Positions 51,535 through 59,760 of a DNA stretch of 64,000 bases are shown piece after piece. The first letter of the stretch is position 1; the number at the start of each line of letters is the position of its first letter. A model generated the notes under the pieces. That model was not told the origin of the DNA and made no database searches. It worked only from the letters and a program-made list of their open reading frames with translations. The translations under genes and the position numbers were made by a program. Origin of the DNA: Tautonia plasticadhaerens (GTDB taxonomy: Bacteria > Planctomycetota > Planctomycetia > Isosphaerales > Isosphaeraceae); contig NZ_CP036426.1 of the NCBI RefSeq assembly GCF_007752535.1, forward strand, positions 7,192,001 to 7,256,000, written 5' to 3'.

Positions 51535-51748
51535 CGGGCGGTCCTCCTGCGCCATCGGGCCAATCCGGGCCGACGGGCCCGGATTGTAGCGGGGCAGGAG
51601 GAGGGGGCAAGCTCGATCACGGGGCCGGAGGGGGACCGGATCTGGCGAGACACCCCGGGACGCGGTTCGCATCGGACGGGAGGATGACCCCTCCGTCGAT
51701 CGTCCCCGCGACCTCGAAGCGCGTCGCGGGAACCCCCTGGACGGCGGC

Positions 51749-53554
51749 TCAAGGCCCGCCGACGACCGTGAATTCGGCCTCCGATCCCTCGGCCCGGGTG
51801 ACCTCGACGCGGAGCCCGTCGCCCGACCGGGCCTCGGCGTCGACCCGGATCGTCAGGGCATGCCGGCCGACCCCGAGTTCGGCCGTGAAGGATCCGGCCG
51901 GGTCGATCGGCTCGCCGTCGAGCCAGAGGGACAGGCCCTCGGGGGAGTCGACCGAGAAGGAGAGGGCGCCTGCCTCGGTCACGTCGACCTCGCCCCGGGC
52001 CGCGAAGACGGTCGTCCCGAGCGATCGGGCGACCTCGTCCAGCGGCAGGGTGCCGCCGGTCTTGCCGTAGGCGGCCCGCCAGGAGACCGGCTCGGCCGAG
52101 GCGATCGAGGCCGGCAGGTCGCCGCCCCCGGCGTCGTCGGGGTCGACGGAGTCGGAGGCGCTCGGGAGCGGGAGGACCCGCCAGCGCTGGACCGTCGGCG
52201 TGGACCGGATCGCGTACGGGCCGGGCTTGCCGAGCCGCGAGAGGAAGGCGACGAGGTCGACGAACTCGTCCCGGGTCAGGAAGTTCGGCAGCCCCTTGGG
52301 CATCAGCGAGCCGCCGGACTTCTCGTCCTCGACGTCGGCGGTCGGGACCACCCGATCGGTCCCGGTGGCCTCCCTGAGCACGATTCGCTCGTTGCTCGAT
52401 TCCTTGACGATCCCCTGGAAAATCTGGCCGTCGATCGTCAGCACGGTGCGGACCTGATATTCCTCCTTGACCGCCTCCTCGGGGTAGAGGAGCGACCGGA
52501 TCAGGTAGTCCGGCGGGGAGCTGGCGCCGATGGGGCTGAGGTCCGGGCCGATGTCGCCGCCGGCGCCGCTGAGGGCGTGGCACTTCACGCAGTTGACGTC
52601 CTCCCGGCGGAAGACGACCTCACCGGCCTCGGGGTCGCCGTGCTCGACGACGTCGGCGATGAGCTGCTGCATCTCGGCCTCGGAGAGCGGGGCGGGTTCG
52701 GCATTGATGCCGGCGGCATTGCTGAGCGCGGCGACGAGGCTCGGGTCGGTCCGGCCGACGGAATACATGTAACGCAGGGCCAGCTTCGCGGCGTCGGCCG
52801 AGAGCCCTTCCTCGGTGATCTCCGTCGCCAGCCGGTCGGGGCCGACCTGGCGGTCGAGGAACGCGCCCATCAGCGGGGCGATCGCGTCGATGTCCCCGAC
52901 TCCCTCGCCGAGCGCGGCGACGGCCTTCTCGGCCGCGGCGTCGACGTCCAGGCTCGCCAGGGCGGCGATGGCGAGCAATCGGACGTCGGCCGGCTGCCCG
53001 GGGCCGGAAAGCGCCTCGATCGCCCGTCGGCTGGACGGGCCGCCGAGGTCGGCCAGCGCATCGAGCGAGGCGTCCCGGAGCGGTCGGGGCTCCCCGGCGT
53101 CGGCGGCGAGGGCGGCGAGGGCGGCGCTGGCCCCCTCCACCTTCCAGGCGCCGGCCAGGCGGATCGCCGCCAGGCGGGCCTCCCGATCCTCGGGGGCGGA
53201 CTCGCCCCGGATCAGCCCGGCGATCTTCGATCGGTCTCCCTCGGGGGCGACGCTCCGGGTCCGGGCGGCCTCGGAGAGGGCATCCAGGGCGAGGGTGCGG
53301 CTCTCCTGCGAGACCCCCTCGGGCCGGGTGGCGAATTCGAGCAGGAATCCCAGGTCGGCCGGGGAGCCCTGGCGGCCGATCAGGGTGATGAGCGTCCCCT
53401 GGCGGTCGGCGGGGACCCGGCCGCTGCGGAGCATCTTGACCATGGCGCTCTCCTGGGCGGCGGCGGCCGTCGAGAGCAGGGCCAGCGCGGCCGCGATCGG
53501 GGCGAGCCGGGCCGCGGCCGACCGCGATCGGGTCGGGGGAGCCATCGGGATCAT
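51749..53554 (-). CDS. Exported HEAT-repeat protein with PVC-type heme-binding domain
   Basis: A 601-residue protein with a signal peptide (PIAAALALLSTAAAAQES). HEAT-like repeats (DALSEAARTRSV, AIRLAGAWKVEGASAALAAL, ASLDALADLGGPSSRRAIEAL) precede a PVC-type cytochrome domain with CVKCH at residue 322 (DVNCVKCHALSGAGGDIGPDLSPIG) and KEEYQVRTVLTIDGQIFQGIV. The C-terminal part is an extra beta-rich domain. In most planctomycetes this cytochrome domain is fused to a sugar-dehydrogenase-like propeller; here that propeller is the upstream gene, 158 nt before. The start is set by GAGGAG before the ATG at 53554. Confidence 0.88.
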   Translation of the reverse strand: MIPMAPPTRSRSAAARLAPIAAALALLSTAAAAQESAMVKMLRSGRVPADRQGTLITLIGRQGSPADLGFLLEFATRPEGVSQESRTLALDALSEAARTRSVAPEGDRSKIAGLIRGESAPEDREARLAAIRLAGAWKVEGASAALAALAADAGEPRPLRDASLDALADLGGPSSRRAIEALSGPGQPADVRLLAIAALASLDVDAAAEKAVAALGEGVGDIDAIAPLMGAFLDRQVGPDRLATEITEEGLSADAAKLALRYMYSVGRTDPSLVAALSNAAGINAEPAPLSEAEMQQLIADVVEHGDPEAGEVVFRREDVNCVKCHALSGAGGDIGPDLSPIGASSPPDYLIRSLLYPEEAVKEEYQVRTVLTIDGQIFQGIVKESSNERIVLREATGTDRVVPTADVEDEKSGGSLMPKGLPNFLTRDEFVDLVAFLSRLGKPGPYAIRSTPTVQRWRVLPLPSASDSVDPDDAGGGDLPASIASAEPVSWRAAYGKTGGTLPLDEVARSLGTTVFAARGEVDVTEAGALSFSVDSPEGLSLWLDGEPIDPAGSFTAELGVGRHALTIRVDAEARSGDGLRVEVTRAEGSEAEFTVVGGP

Positions 53555-53712
53555 CGGTACTCCTCGGTCGGGATTCTCGGCGGATCGGACATCGGGCGGC
53601 GGGTGGGATCGGATCGGGAAGGGCGGGCGTGCGGGCGAACGCGATCGCGAGGGGGGCCGCCGGGCGCCCCCCCGGCCCGGTCCGGGCCGGGGGGCCGCGC
53701 GGCGGTCCGGGG

Positions 53713-56355
53713 TCACTCGGCGTCGATCGCGAGGATGCGGTCGCCGAGGGTCGCGTTCGTCTCGTTCAGGGTGTATTCCAGGTAATAGTCCTGGGGATGG
53801 AGCAGCGACTCGAGCGCCACCTCCTGGGCCCGGATCGCGTCCTCGCCCTCGAAGAAGCTGAGGGCCCGGACGGCCTCGAGCCGGACCCGGGGGTGCTCGT
53901 CGTTCACCTGGATCTGCAGCATGCCGATCGGGTCTTCGACCCGGTCCCGCCAGTATCCCAGGACCCGGGTGGCCGCGGCCCGGGCCTTCGGCTCGGGGCA
54001 TCGGAGGACGGTCTCCAGGAACTCCGGGTCGACCACGTCGAACTGCTGGTGGACCCAGAGGGCCTCGAGCATCTGCCGCCAGTACTCCGGGTCGTCCCGG
54101 TTGAGGTCGGCGACCCAGGCGTCGAGGGCCGACATGACCTCGTCCACGTCCCGGGTCCGCAGCTCGATCCGGGTGCGGTAGCGGGTGCGGTCCTCGTAGG
54201 ACTTCAGCAGGTCGAGCAGGGCCGGGACCGGCTCCCCGGCGATCTTGGCGGGCTCGACGAGCGGCTTGCCGGTGTAGCGGATCCGCCAGATCCGGCCGTG
54301 ATTGACGTCGCGGTTCGGGTCGCGGATCGAGTGCTGCATGTGGCCGATCAGCGGGTTGAACCAGTCGACCAGGTACAGGGCGCCGTCCGGGCCGAATTCG
54401 AGGTCGACGGGCCGGAAGTTGGTGTCGGTGGAGCGCAGGAGCGGCTCGACCGGGTCGGCGGCGAAGCCGGAGCCCTCCTCCCGCATCCTGTACTGGAGGA
54501 CGCCGTGGAAGCCGATGACGTTGTTGAGCAGGTAGTTGCCCTGGGCGTCGTCGGGGAAGTTGCCGCTGGCGACCAGCTCGCAGCCGGAGGTGGGCCGCCA
54601 CTGCATGGCGAGGAACTGTTCCATCGGCCGGTGCTTCCGCCCGTAGTCGACGGAGCCGGAGAAGGCGGTGCCGTAGTAATTGGCGCCCCCGGAGGCGTCG
54701 GCCACGAAGTTCTGGCCCCAGCGGTCGAAGTAGTGGCCCCAGGGGTTGGCGAAGGGGTAGGAGATGAAGATGTCCACCTTCTCGGTGAGCGGCTCGTAGC
54801 GGAAGACGGCGGCGTCCTTCACGCGCTCGGGGCCGTACGGCGTCTCGATCTGGGTGTGGTGGAAGGTCCCCTCCTGGAAGTAGAGGGCGCCGCCGGGGCC
54901 CCAGGTGAAGGCACTGAGGGAGTGGTGGGAGTCGGCGGTGTCGAAGCCGTGCAGCTTGTAGGAGTACTCGTCGGCGACGTCATCGCCGTCGGTGTCCTTG
55001 ATGAACGCCAGGTTCGGCTGCTGGGCGACGTAGGCGCCGCCGTCGCCGAGCTCGATGCCGGTCGGGACCTGGAGGCCGCGGGCGAAGGTGGTCTGCTGAT
55101 CGGCCTTGCCGTCGCCGTCGGTGTCCTCGAGGATGAGGATCTTGTCGTCGACGGGGGTGCCGGGCAGGTACATCGGGTACGACGCCATCGTGGTGACGAA
55201 GAGGCGGCCCTCGGGGTCGAAGGCCATCTGGCAGGGGTTCTTCAGGTCCGGGAACTCCTGCTCGGAGGCGAATAGGTTGATCTCGTACCCCTCGGGCAGG
55301 ACGAACGACCTTAGCGTCTCCGCGGGGGAGGTGATGGAGATCGGCCCCTCGACGTTGCTCTCGATCCTGGCGAACTCGCCGGTGCCGGAGTCGTCGACCT
55401 CTTCGGGGACCTCGTTCCCGCGGGCGACCTCCCAGATCCGCCGGTCCCGGACCTCGATCATCTTGCGGAGCTTGGCGAACTCGGCGGGGAAGTTGACCAC
55501 GCCGAACGGCTCCTTGCGGCCGCCGTAGATGTAGAAGCCGTTGATGGCGCGGTAGTCATAGAAGAATTGCTTGTTCTTGTCCTGGACCGCCTCGTGCAGG
55601 GCGTCCATGTCGGCCGCGATCGAGCCCGGCCCGGGGCGGGGGCCGAAGAGCGACTCGTCGAGGATCGGGGCGAGCTTGCGATTGCCCTCGTCGGTGAGGT
55701 GGACGCCGTTGAAGGTCCAGGGCTCGTCGTCGGCCTCATACCCCTCCTTGGTGGGGTGGAACAGGTCGACGAACTGGACCCCCTTGGAGCGGGCGACCTC
55801 GGCCATCGCCTCGGCGTAGAGGGCGAGGTTCTCGTTGTTCTCCGAGCCGTCGGGGAGCGTCCGCTTGCCGAGGTCCTCGTGGGCGATCGGCGAGAGGAGG
55901 ACGAGCGTCGGCGGGGCCTCGCCGTCGTAGGGGGTGGTGGTCGTCTCGTCGATGAAGGCCTCCAGGTCCGACCGGAACCCGTCAAGCCCCTCGGGCCCGC
56001 CGAAGGACTCGTTGAAGCCGAAGGCGGCGATCACGACGTCAGGCTTCTCGTCCGCCAGGGTGTGGCCGTGGTCGTCGAAATCCTTGGAGCGGGGCCGCAG
56101 GGTCAGCTCGTCGGCCGACCAGCCGAGGTTGCGGACGACCAGTTCCAGCTCGGGGAACCGGCTGTGGAGCAGGGTCTCCCAGTGGCCGAAGTACTGCATC
56201 CGCTCGGCGAGGGTATTGCCGATGAGGATGATCCGGTCGCCCTTGTCCAGGGCCAGCCGGCCCGGCGCCTGGGCCTCGGCCCGGCAGGCCGGCAGGCCCG
56301 GCGACGCCAGCGTCGCCAGGGCCAATGCCGACCAGATCACGACGGTCGCTCTCAT
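53713..56355 (-). CDS. Exported SGNH-type/PVC dehydrogenase-like beta-propeller protein
   Basis: An 880-residue exported protein. Residues about 30–250 form an SGNH-hydrolase-like domain (ILIGNTLAERMQYFGHWETLLH, FNGVHLTDEGN); the block I reads GNT rather than GDS. Residues about 380–700 are a sugar-dehydrogenase-like beta-propeller of the PVC type (PEGYEINLFASEQEFPDLKNPCQMAFDPEGRLFVTTM … WGPGGALYFQEG … GPDGALYLVDWFNPLIGHMQHS). HEAT-like helices finish the protein. No CXXCH motif is present; the heme domain seems to be supplied by the next gene. The ATG at 56355 has GAGGGAAG upstream. Confidence 0.88.
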   Translation of the reverse strand: MRATVVIWSALALATLASPGLPACRAEAQAPGRLALDKGDRIILIGNTLAERMQYFGHWETLLHSRFPELELVVRNLGWSADELTLRPRSKDFDDHGHTLADEKPDVVIAAFGFNESFGGPEGLDGFRSDLEAFIDETTTTPYDGEAPPTLVLLSPIAHEDLGKRTLPDGSENNENLALYAEAMAEVARSKGVQFVDLFHPTKEGYEADDEPWTFNGVHLTDEGNRKLAPILDESLFGPRPGPGSIAADMDALHEAVQDKNKQFFYDYRAINGFYIYGGRKEPFGVVNFPAEFAKLRKMIEVRDRRIWEVARGNEVPEEVDDSGTGEFARIESNVEGPISITSPAETLRSFVLPEGYEINLFASEQEFPDLKNPCQMAFDPEGRLFVTTMASYPMYLPGTPVDDKILILEDTDGDGKADQQTTFARGLQVPTGIELGDGGAYVAQQPNLAFIKDTDGDDVADEYSYKLHGFDTADSHHSLSAFTWGPGGALYFQEGTFHHTQIETPYGPERVKDAAVFRYEPLTEKVDIFISYPFANPWGHYFDRWGQNFVADASGGANYYGTAFSGSVDYGRKHRPMEQFLAMQWRPTSGCELVASGNFPDDAQGNYLLNNVIGFHGVLQYRMREEGSGFAADPVEPLLRSTDTNFRPVDLEFGPDGALYLVDWFNPLIGHMQHSIRDPNRDVNHGRIWRIRYTGKPLVEPAKIAGEPVPALLDLLKSYEDRTRYRTRIELRTRDVDEVMSALDAWVADLNRDDPEYWRQMLEALWVHQQFDVVDPEFLETVLRCPEPKARAAATRVLGYWRDRVEDPIGMLQIQVNDEHPRVRLEAVRALSFFEGEDAIRAQEVALESLLHPQDYYLEYTLNETNATLGDRILAIDAE

Positions 56356-56531
56356 GATGATCTTCCCTCGCGGGGGGTGGTGCGGACGGGGGGAGAGCCC
56401 GGTCGAGATTCGCCACGCCGGGCGGATGGCCGGTGGACGGCCCTCGCGATCGCCCATTATACTCCGCCCGGACCGCGACTCCACGAGGTCGTGCGGGGCG
56501 ATCGGACCGGGGCTCCGGCCCGGAGACTGTG

Positions 56532-58301
56532 ATGATTCGATCTCATCGTGATTGCGCGAGGGTGTGCTCTTTCGCCGCCTGCTGCGCCGTCGTGCTGGCC
56601 ATGACGGCCCTCCGGCCGGCCTTCTCCCAGGAGCCCAAGGCGCCTGCCCGGCGGCCGAACGTCCTCCTGATCATGACCGACGACCAGGGCTACGGCGACC
56701 TCGGCTGTCACGGCAACCCCGTCCTCCGCACGCCGAACCTCGACGCCCTGCACGCCGGGAGCGTCCGGCTCACCGACTTCCACGTCGACCCGACCTGCGC
56801 GCCGACCCGGGCCGCCCTGATGACCGGCCGGTACTCCGGCCGGGTCGGCGTCTGGCACACGATCATGGGCCGCTCGATCCTCCCGGAGGGCGAGACGACC
56901 ATGGCCGACGCCTTCTCGCGGTCGGGCTACGCCACCGGCATCTTCGGCAAGTGGCACCTCGGGGACAACGCCCCCTCCCGCCCCCAGGACCGGGGCTTCG
57001 CCCGCGCCTTCGTCCACGGCGGCGGGGGCGTCGGCCAGACCCCCGATTACTGGGGCAACGACTCCTTCGACGACACCTACTTCGACGACGGCCGGGCCCG
57101 GCCGACCGCCGGCTATTGCACCGACACCTGGTTCGACGCCGCCCTCGACTTCATCGGCGACCAGGCCGCCGCCGACCGCCCCTTCTTCTGCTACCTGGCC
57201 ACCAACGCCCCCCACGGCCCCTACCGGGTGCCCGAACGCTACGAGGAGATGTACGCCAACGACCCCGACGTGCCCAACGCCGCCTTCTACGGGATGATCA
57301 CGAACATCGATGAGAATGTCGGCCGATTGCTCGCATTCCTCGACGAACGGGGCCTGGCCGAGGACACCCTGCTCCTGTTCCTGACCGACAACGGCACCGC
57401 CGCCGGGGTGCGAGGGGAGGTCGGTTACGACGCCGGGATGCGGGGCCGGAAGGGGAGCCCGTACGACGGCGGCCACCGCGTCCCCTGCTTCGTCCGGTGG
57501 CCGGGTGGAGACATCGGTGGAGGAAGGGATGTTGATCAGCTTGCCGCCCATCTGGACCTCCTGCCGACGCTGATCGACCTCTGCGGGCTCGATCGGCCCG
57601 AGGGCCAGGCCCTCGACGGGACGAGCCTCGCCCCCCTGCTCCGCCCGGGGACGCCGGACTGGCCCGAGCGGGCGATCGTCGTCGAATCCCAGCGCATCGA
57701 GCACCCGGAGAAGTACCGGCAGTGCGCAGTGATGACCGGGCGCTGGCGGCTGGTCGACGGTCGGGAGCTGTACGACATCGGACAGGACCCCGGCCAGGCC
57801 CGGGACGTCTCCGGCGATCATCCCGAGGTCGTCGCCGACCTGCGGGCCGTCTACGATCGCTGGTGGGCCGACGTCTCCTCCTCCCACGGCGAGTACGCCC
57901 GGATCGTCCTCGGCTCCGATCGGGAGAACCCGAGCCGGCTGACCTGCCACGACTGGCACGAGTCGGATCCGCCCTGGGACCAGCCCATGATCCGGGAGGG
58001 GCGCGTGGCCAACGGCTTCTGGGCCGTCGAGGTCGATCGGGCCGGCACCTACGAGGTCGAGCTGCGGCGATGGCCGGTCGAGGAGCCCCGGCCGATCAAC
58101 GACGGCCCCGGCCCGAAGGCCGAGACGGCCCGCCTCGTGATCGGCGAGGTGGACCGGTCGCAGCCGGTCGGGCCCGAGGACCTGTCGGCGACGTTCCGGA
58201 TCCCGCTGGAGGCCGGGCCGACCCGGTTGCAGACCTGGCTCGAAGGTCCGGAAGGCTCCCGGGGGGCCTACTTCGTCTCCGTCCGACGCCTGGAAGACTG
58301 A
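56532..58301 (+). CDS. Exported type I sulfatase
   Basis: A 589-residue sulfatase with a signal peptide (CAVVLAMTALRPAFSQ). The calcium-site Asp pair is at 50–51 (IMTDDQGYGDLGC) and the formylglycine motif is Cys89-A-P-Thr-Arg (PTCAPTRAALMTGRYSGR), followed by GKWHLG, NAPHGPY and FLTDNGT. It would need a formylglycine-generating enzyme, which is not in this window. A strand-rich C-terminal extension (about residues 500–589) looks like a carbohydrate-binding module. It forms an operon-like run with the next two genes (12 nt and 46 nt gaps). The substrate should be a sulfated polysaccharide, identity unknown. Confidence 0.95.
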   Translation: MIRSHRDCARVCSFAACCAVVLAMTALRPAFSQEPKAPARRPNVLLIMTDDQGYGDLGCHGNPVLRTPNLDALHAGSVRLTDFHVDPTCAPTRAALMTGRYSGRVGVWHTIMGRSILPEGETTMADAFSRSGYATGIFGKWHLGDNAPSRPQDRGFARAFVHGGGGVGQTPDYWGNDSFDDTYFDDGRARPTAGYCTDTWFDAALDFIGDQAAADRPFFCYLATNAPHGPYRVPERYEEMYANDPDVPNAAFYGMITNIDENVGRLLAFLDERGLAEDTLLLFLTDNGTAAGVRGEVGYDAGMRGRKGSPYDGGHRVPCFVRWPGGDIGGGRDVDQLAAHLDLLPTLIDLCGLDRPEGQALDGTSLAPLLRPGTPDWPERAIVVESQRIEHPEKYRQCAVMTGRWRLVDGRELYDIGQDPGQARDVSGDHPEVVADLRAVYDRWWADVSSSHGEYARIVLGSDRENPSRLTCHDWHESDPPWDQPMIREGRVANGFWAVEVDRAGTYEVELRRWPVEEPRPINDGPGPKAETARLVIGEVDRSQPVGPEDLSATFRIPLEAGPTRLQTWLEGPEGSRGAYFVSVRRLED

Positions 58302-58313
58302 GGTGACGCCGCC

Positions 58314-59714
58314 ATGACCCGGATCGCGAACTCGAAGGCGACCCTGGCCGCCCTGCTGCTCGCCCTGCTCGGCCCCTCGAATCAGGCCGAGGGGCAGGAC
58401 CAGGCGCCGCCGAACATCGTCGTCTTCCTCGCCGACGACCTCGGCTGGGGAGACCTGGCCTGCTACGGCAACCCGGTGATGAAGACCCCGAACCTCGACC
58501 GGTTCGCGTCGCAGGGGGTCCGGTTCACCCAGTGCTACGCCGCCTGCGGGGTCTGCTCGCCGTCCCGGTCGGCGATCCTCACCGGCCGGACGCCCTATCG
58601 CAACGGCGTCTTCCGGTGGATCTCCGAGGGGCACGAGGTCCACCTCCGGACCAGCGAGGTCACCTCGGCCGAGCTGCTCAAGGGGCGAGGCTACCAGACC
58701 TGCCACGTCGGCAAGTGGCACCTCAACGGCCTGTTCAACTCGCCCGAGCAACCCCAGCCCGACGCCCACGGCTTCGACCACTGGCTCGCCACCCAGAACA
58801 ACGCCGACCCAAGCCACAAGGACCCGACCAACTTCGTCCGCAACGGCGACCCCGTCGGCCCGATGGAGGGCTTCTCGGCCCCCCTCGTCGTGGGCGAGGC
58901 GATCGACTGGCTCCGGGACGCCCGGGACGGGGACGCCCCCTTCTATCTCCAAGTCTGGACCCACGAGCCCCACCTGCCGATCGAGTCCGACCCCCGCTTC
59001 ATGGCGCCCTATGAGGAGTACACCGACCAGCCCGGCGTCCTCCAGCACCACGGCAACGTCTCGCAGCTCGACCACGCCTTCGGCCTGCTCATGGAGGAGC
59101 TGGACCGCCAGGGGCTCTCCGACTCGACCCTCGTCCTCTTCACCTCCGACAACGGCCCCGAGGGGACCGGCGAGGGAGACCCGGACGACCCCGGCTCCCA
59201 GCGCGACCGGACCCGGGGGTCGACCGGCGGCCTCCGGGGCCGCAAGCGGGACGACTTCGAGGGGGGAATCCGCGTCCCCGGGATCGCCCGATGGCCGGGC
59301 CGGATCGAGCCGGGCACGGTCAGCGACGTGCCCGTGATCGGATCCGACATCTTCGCCACCGTCTGCGAGGTGGCCGATGTCCCCCTGCCCGACGATCGGA
59401 CCATCGACGGCGCCAGCATGGTCCCCGCCTTCTCCGGCGAGCCGATCGAGCGGAGCGTGCCGATGTACTGGCGCACCCACATCTCCAGCCCCGACAGCCG
59501 GGTCGCCATGAGGGAAGGAGACTGGAAGGTCGTCGGCAACGTCGACCTGACCGAGTTCCTCCTGTTCAACCTCGCCGACGACCCCGAGGAGACCACCGAC
59601 CTCTCCGACCGCCACCCCGACCGCTCCCGGGAGATGGCCGAGCGGCTCGTCCGCCTGAACGCCTCGGTCCTCGGCGACGGGCCGGACTGGTGGAAGAAGG
59701 AAGCGAGCCGCTGA
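58314..59714 (+). CDS. Exported type I sulfatase
   Basis: A 466-residue sulfatase with a signal peptide (TLAALLLALLGPSNQAEG). The Asp pair is at 41–42 (FLADDLGWGDLAC) and the formylglycine motif is Cys81-S-P-S-Arg (ACGVCSPSRSAILTGRTPYR). GKWHLNG, THEPHLPI and FTSDNGPEGTG complete the active site. It is shorter than the preceding sulfatase and lacks the C-terminal extension. The two are only distantly similar, so they probably remove different sulfate groups from the same or related glycans. Confidence 0.95.
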   Translation: MTRIANSKATLAALLLALLGPSNQAEGQDQAPPNIVVFLADDLGWGDLACYGNPVMKTPNLDRFASQGVRFTQCYAACGVCSPSRSAILTGRTPYRNGVFRWISEGHEVHLRTSEVTSAELLKGRGYQTCHVGKWHLNGLFNSPEQPQPDAHGFDHWLATQNNADPSHKDPTNFVRNGDPVGPMEGFSAPLVVGEAIDWLRDARDGDAPFYLQVWTHEPHLPIESDPRFMAPYEEYTDQPGVLQHHGNVSQLDHAFGLLMEELDRQGLSDSTLVLFTSDNGPEGTGEGDPDDPGSQRDRTRGSTGGLRGRKRDDFEGGIRVPGIARWPGRIEPGTVSDVPVIGSDIFATVCEVADVPLPDDRTIDGASMVPAFSGEPIERSVPMYWRTHISSPDSRVAMREGDWKVVGNVDLTEFLLFNLADDPEETTDLSDRHPDRSREMAERLVRLNASVLGDGPDWWKKEASR

Positions 59715-59760
59715 CCATCACCGGTCGGCGGTCGCGAGTCGCCACGAGTCGAGGAGACCG

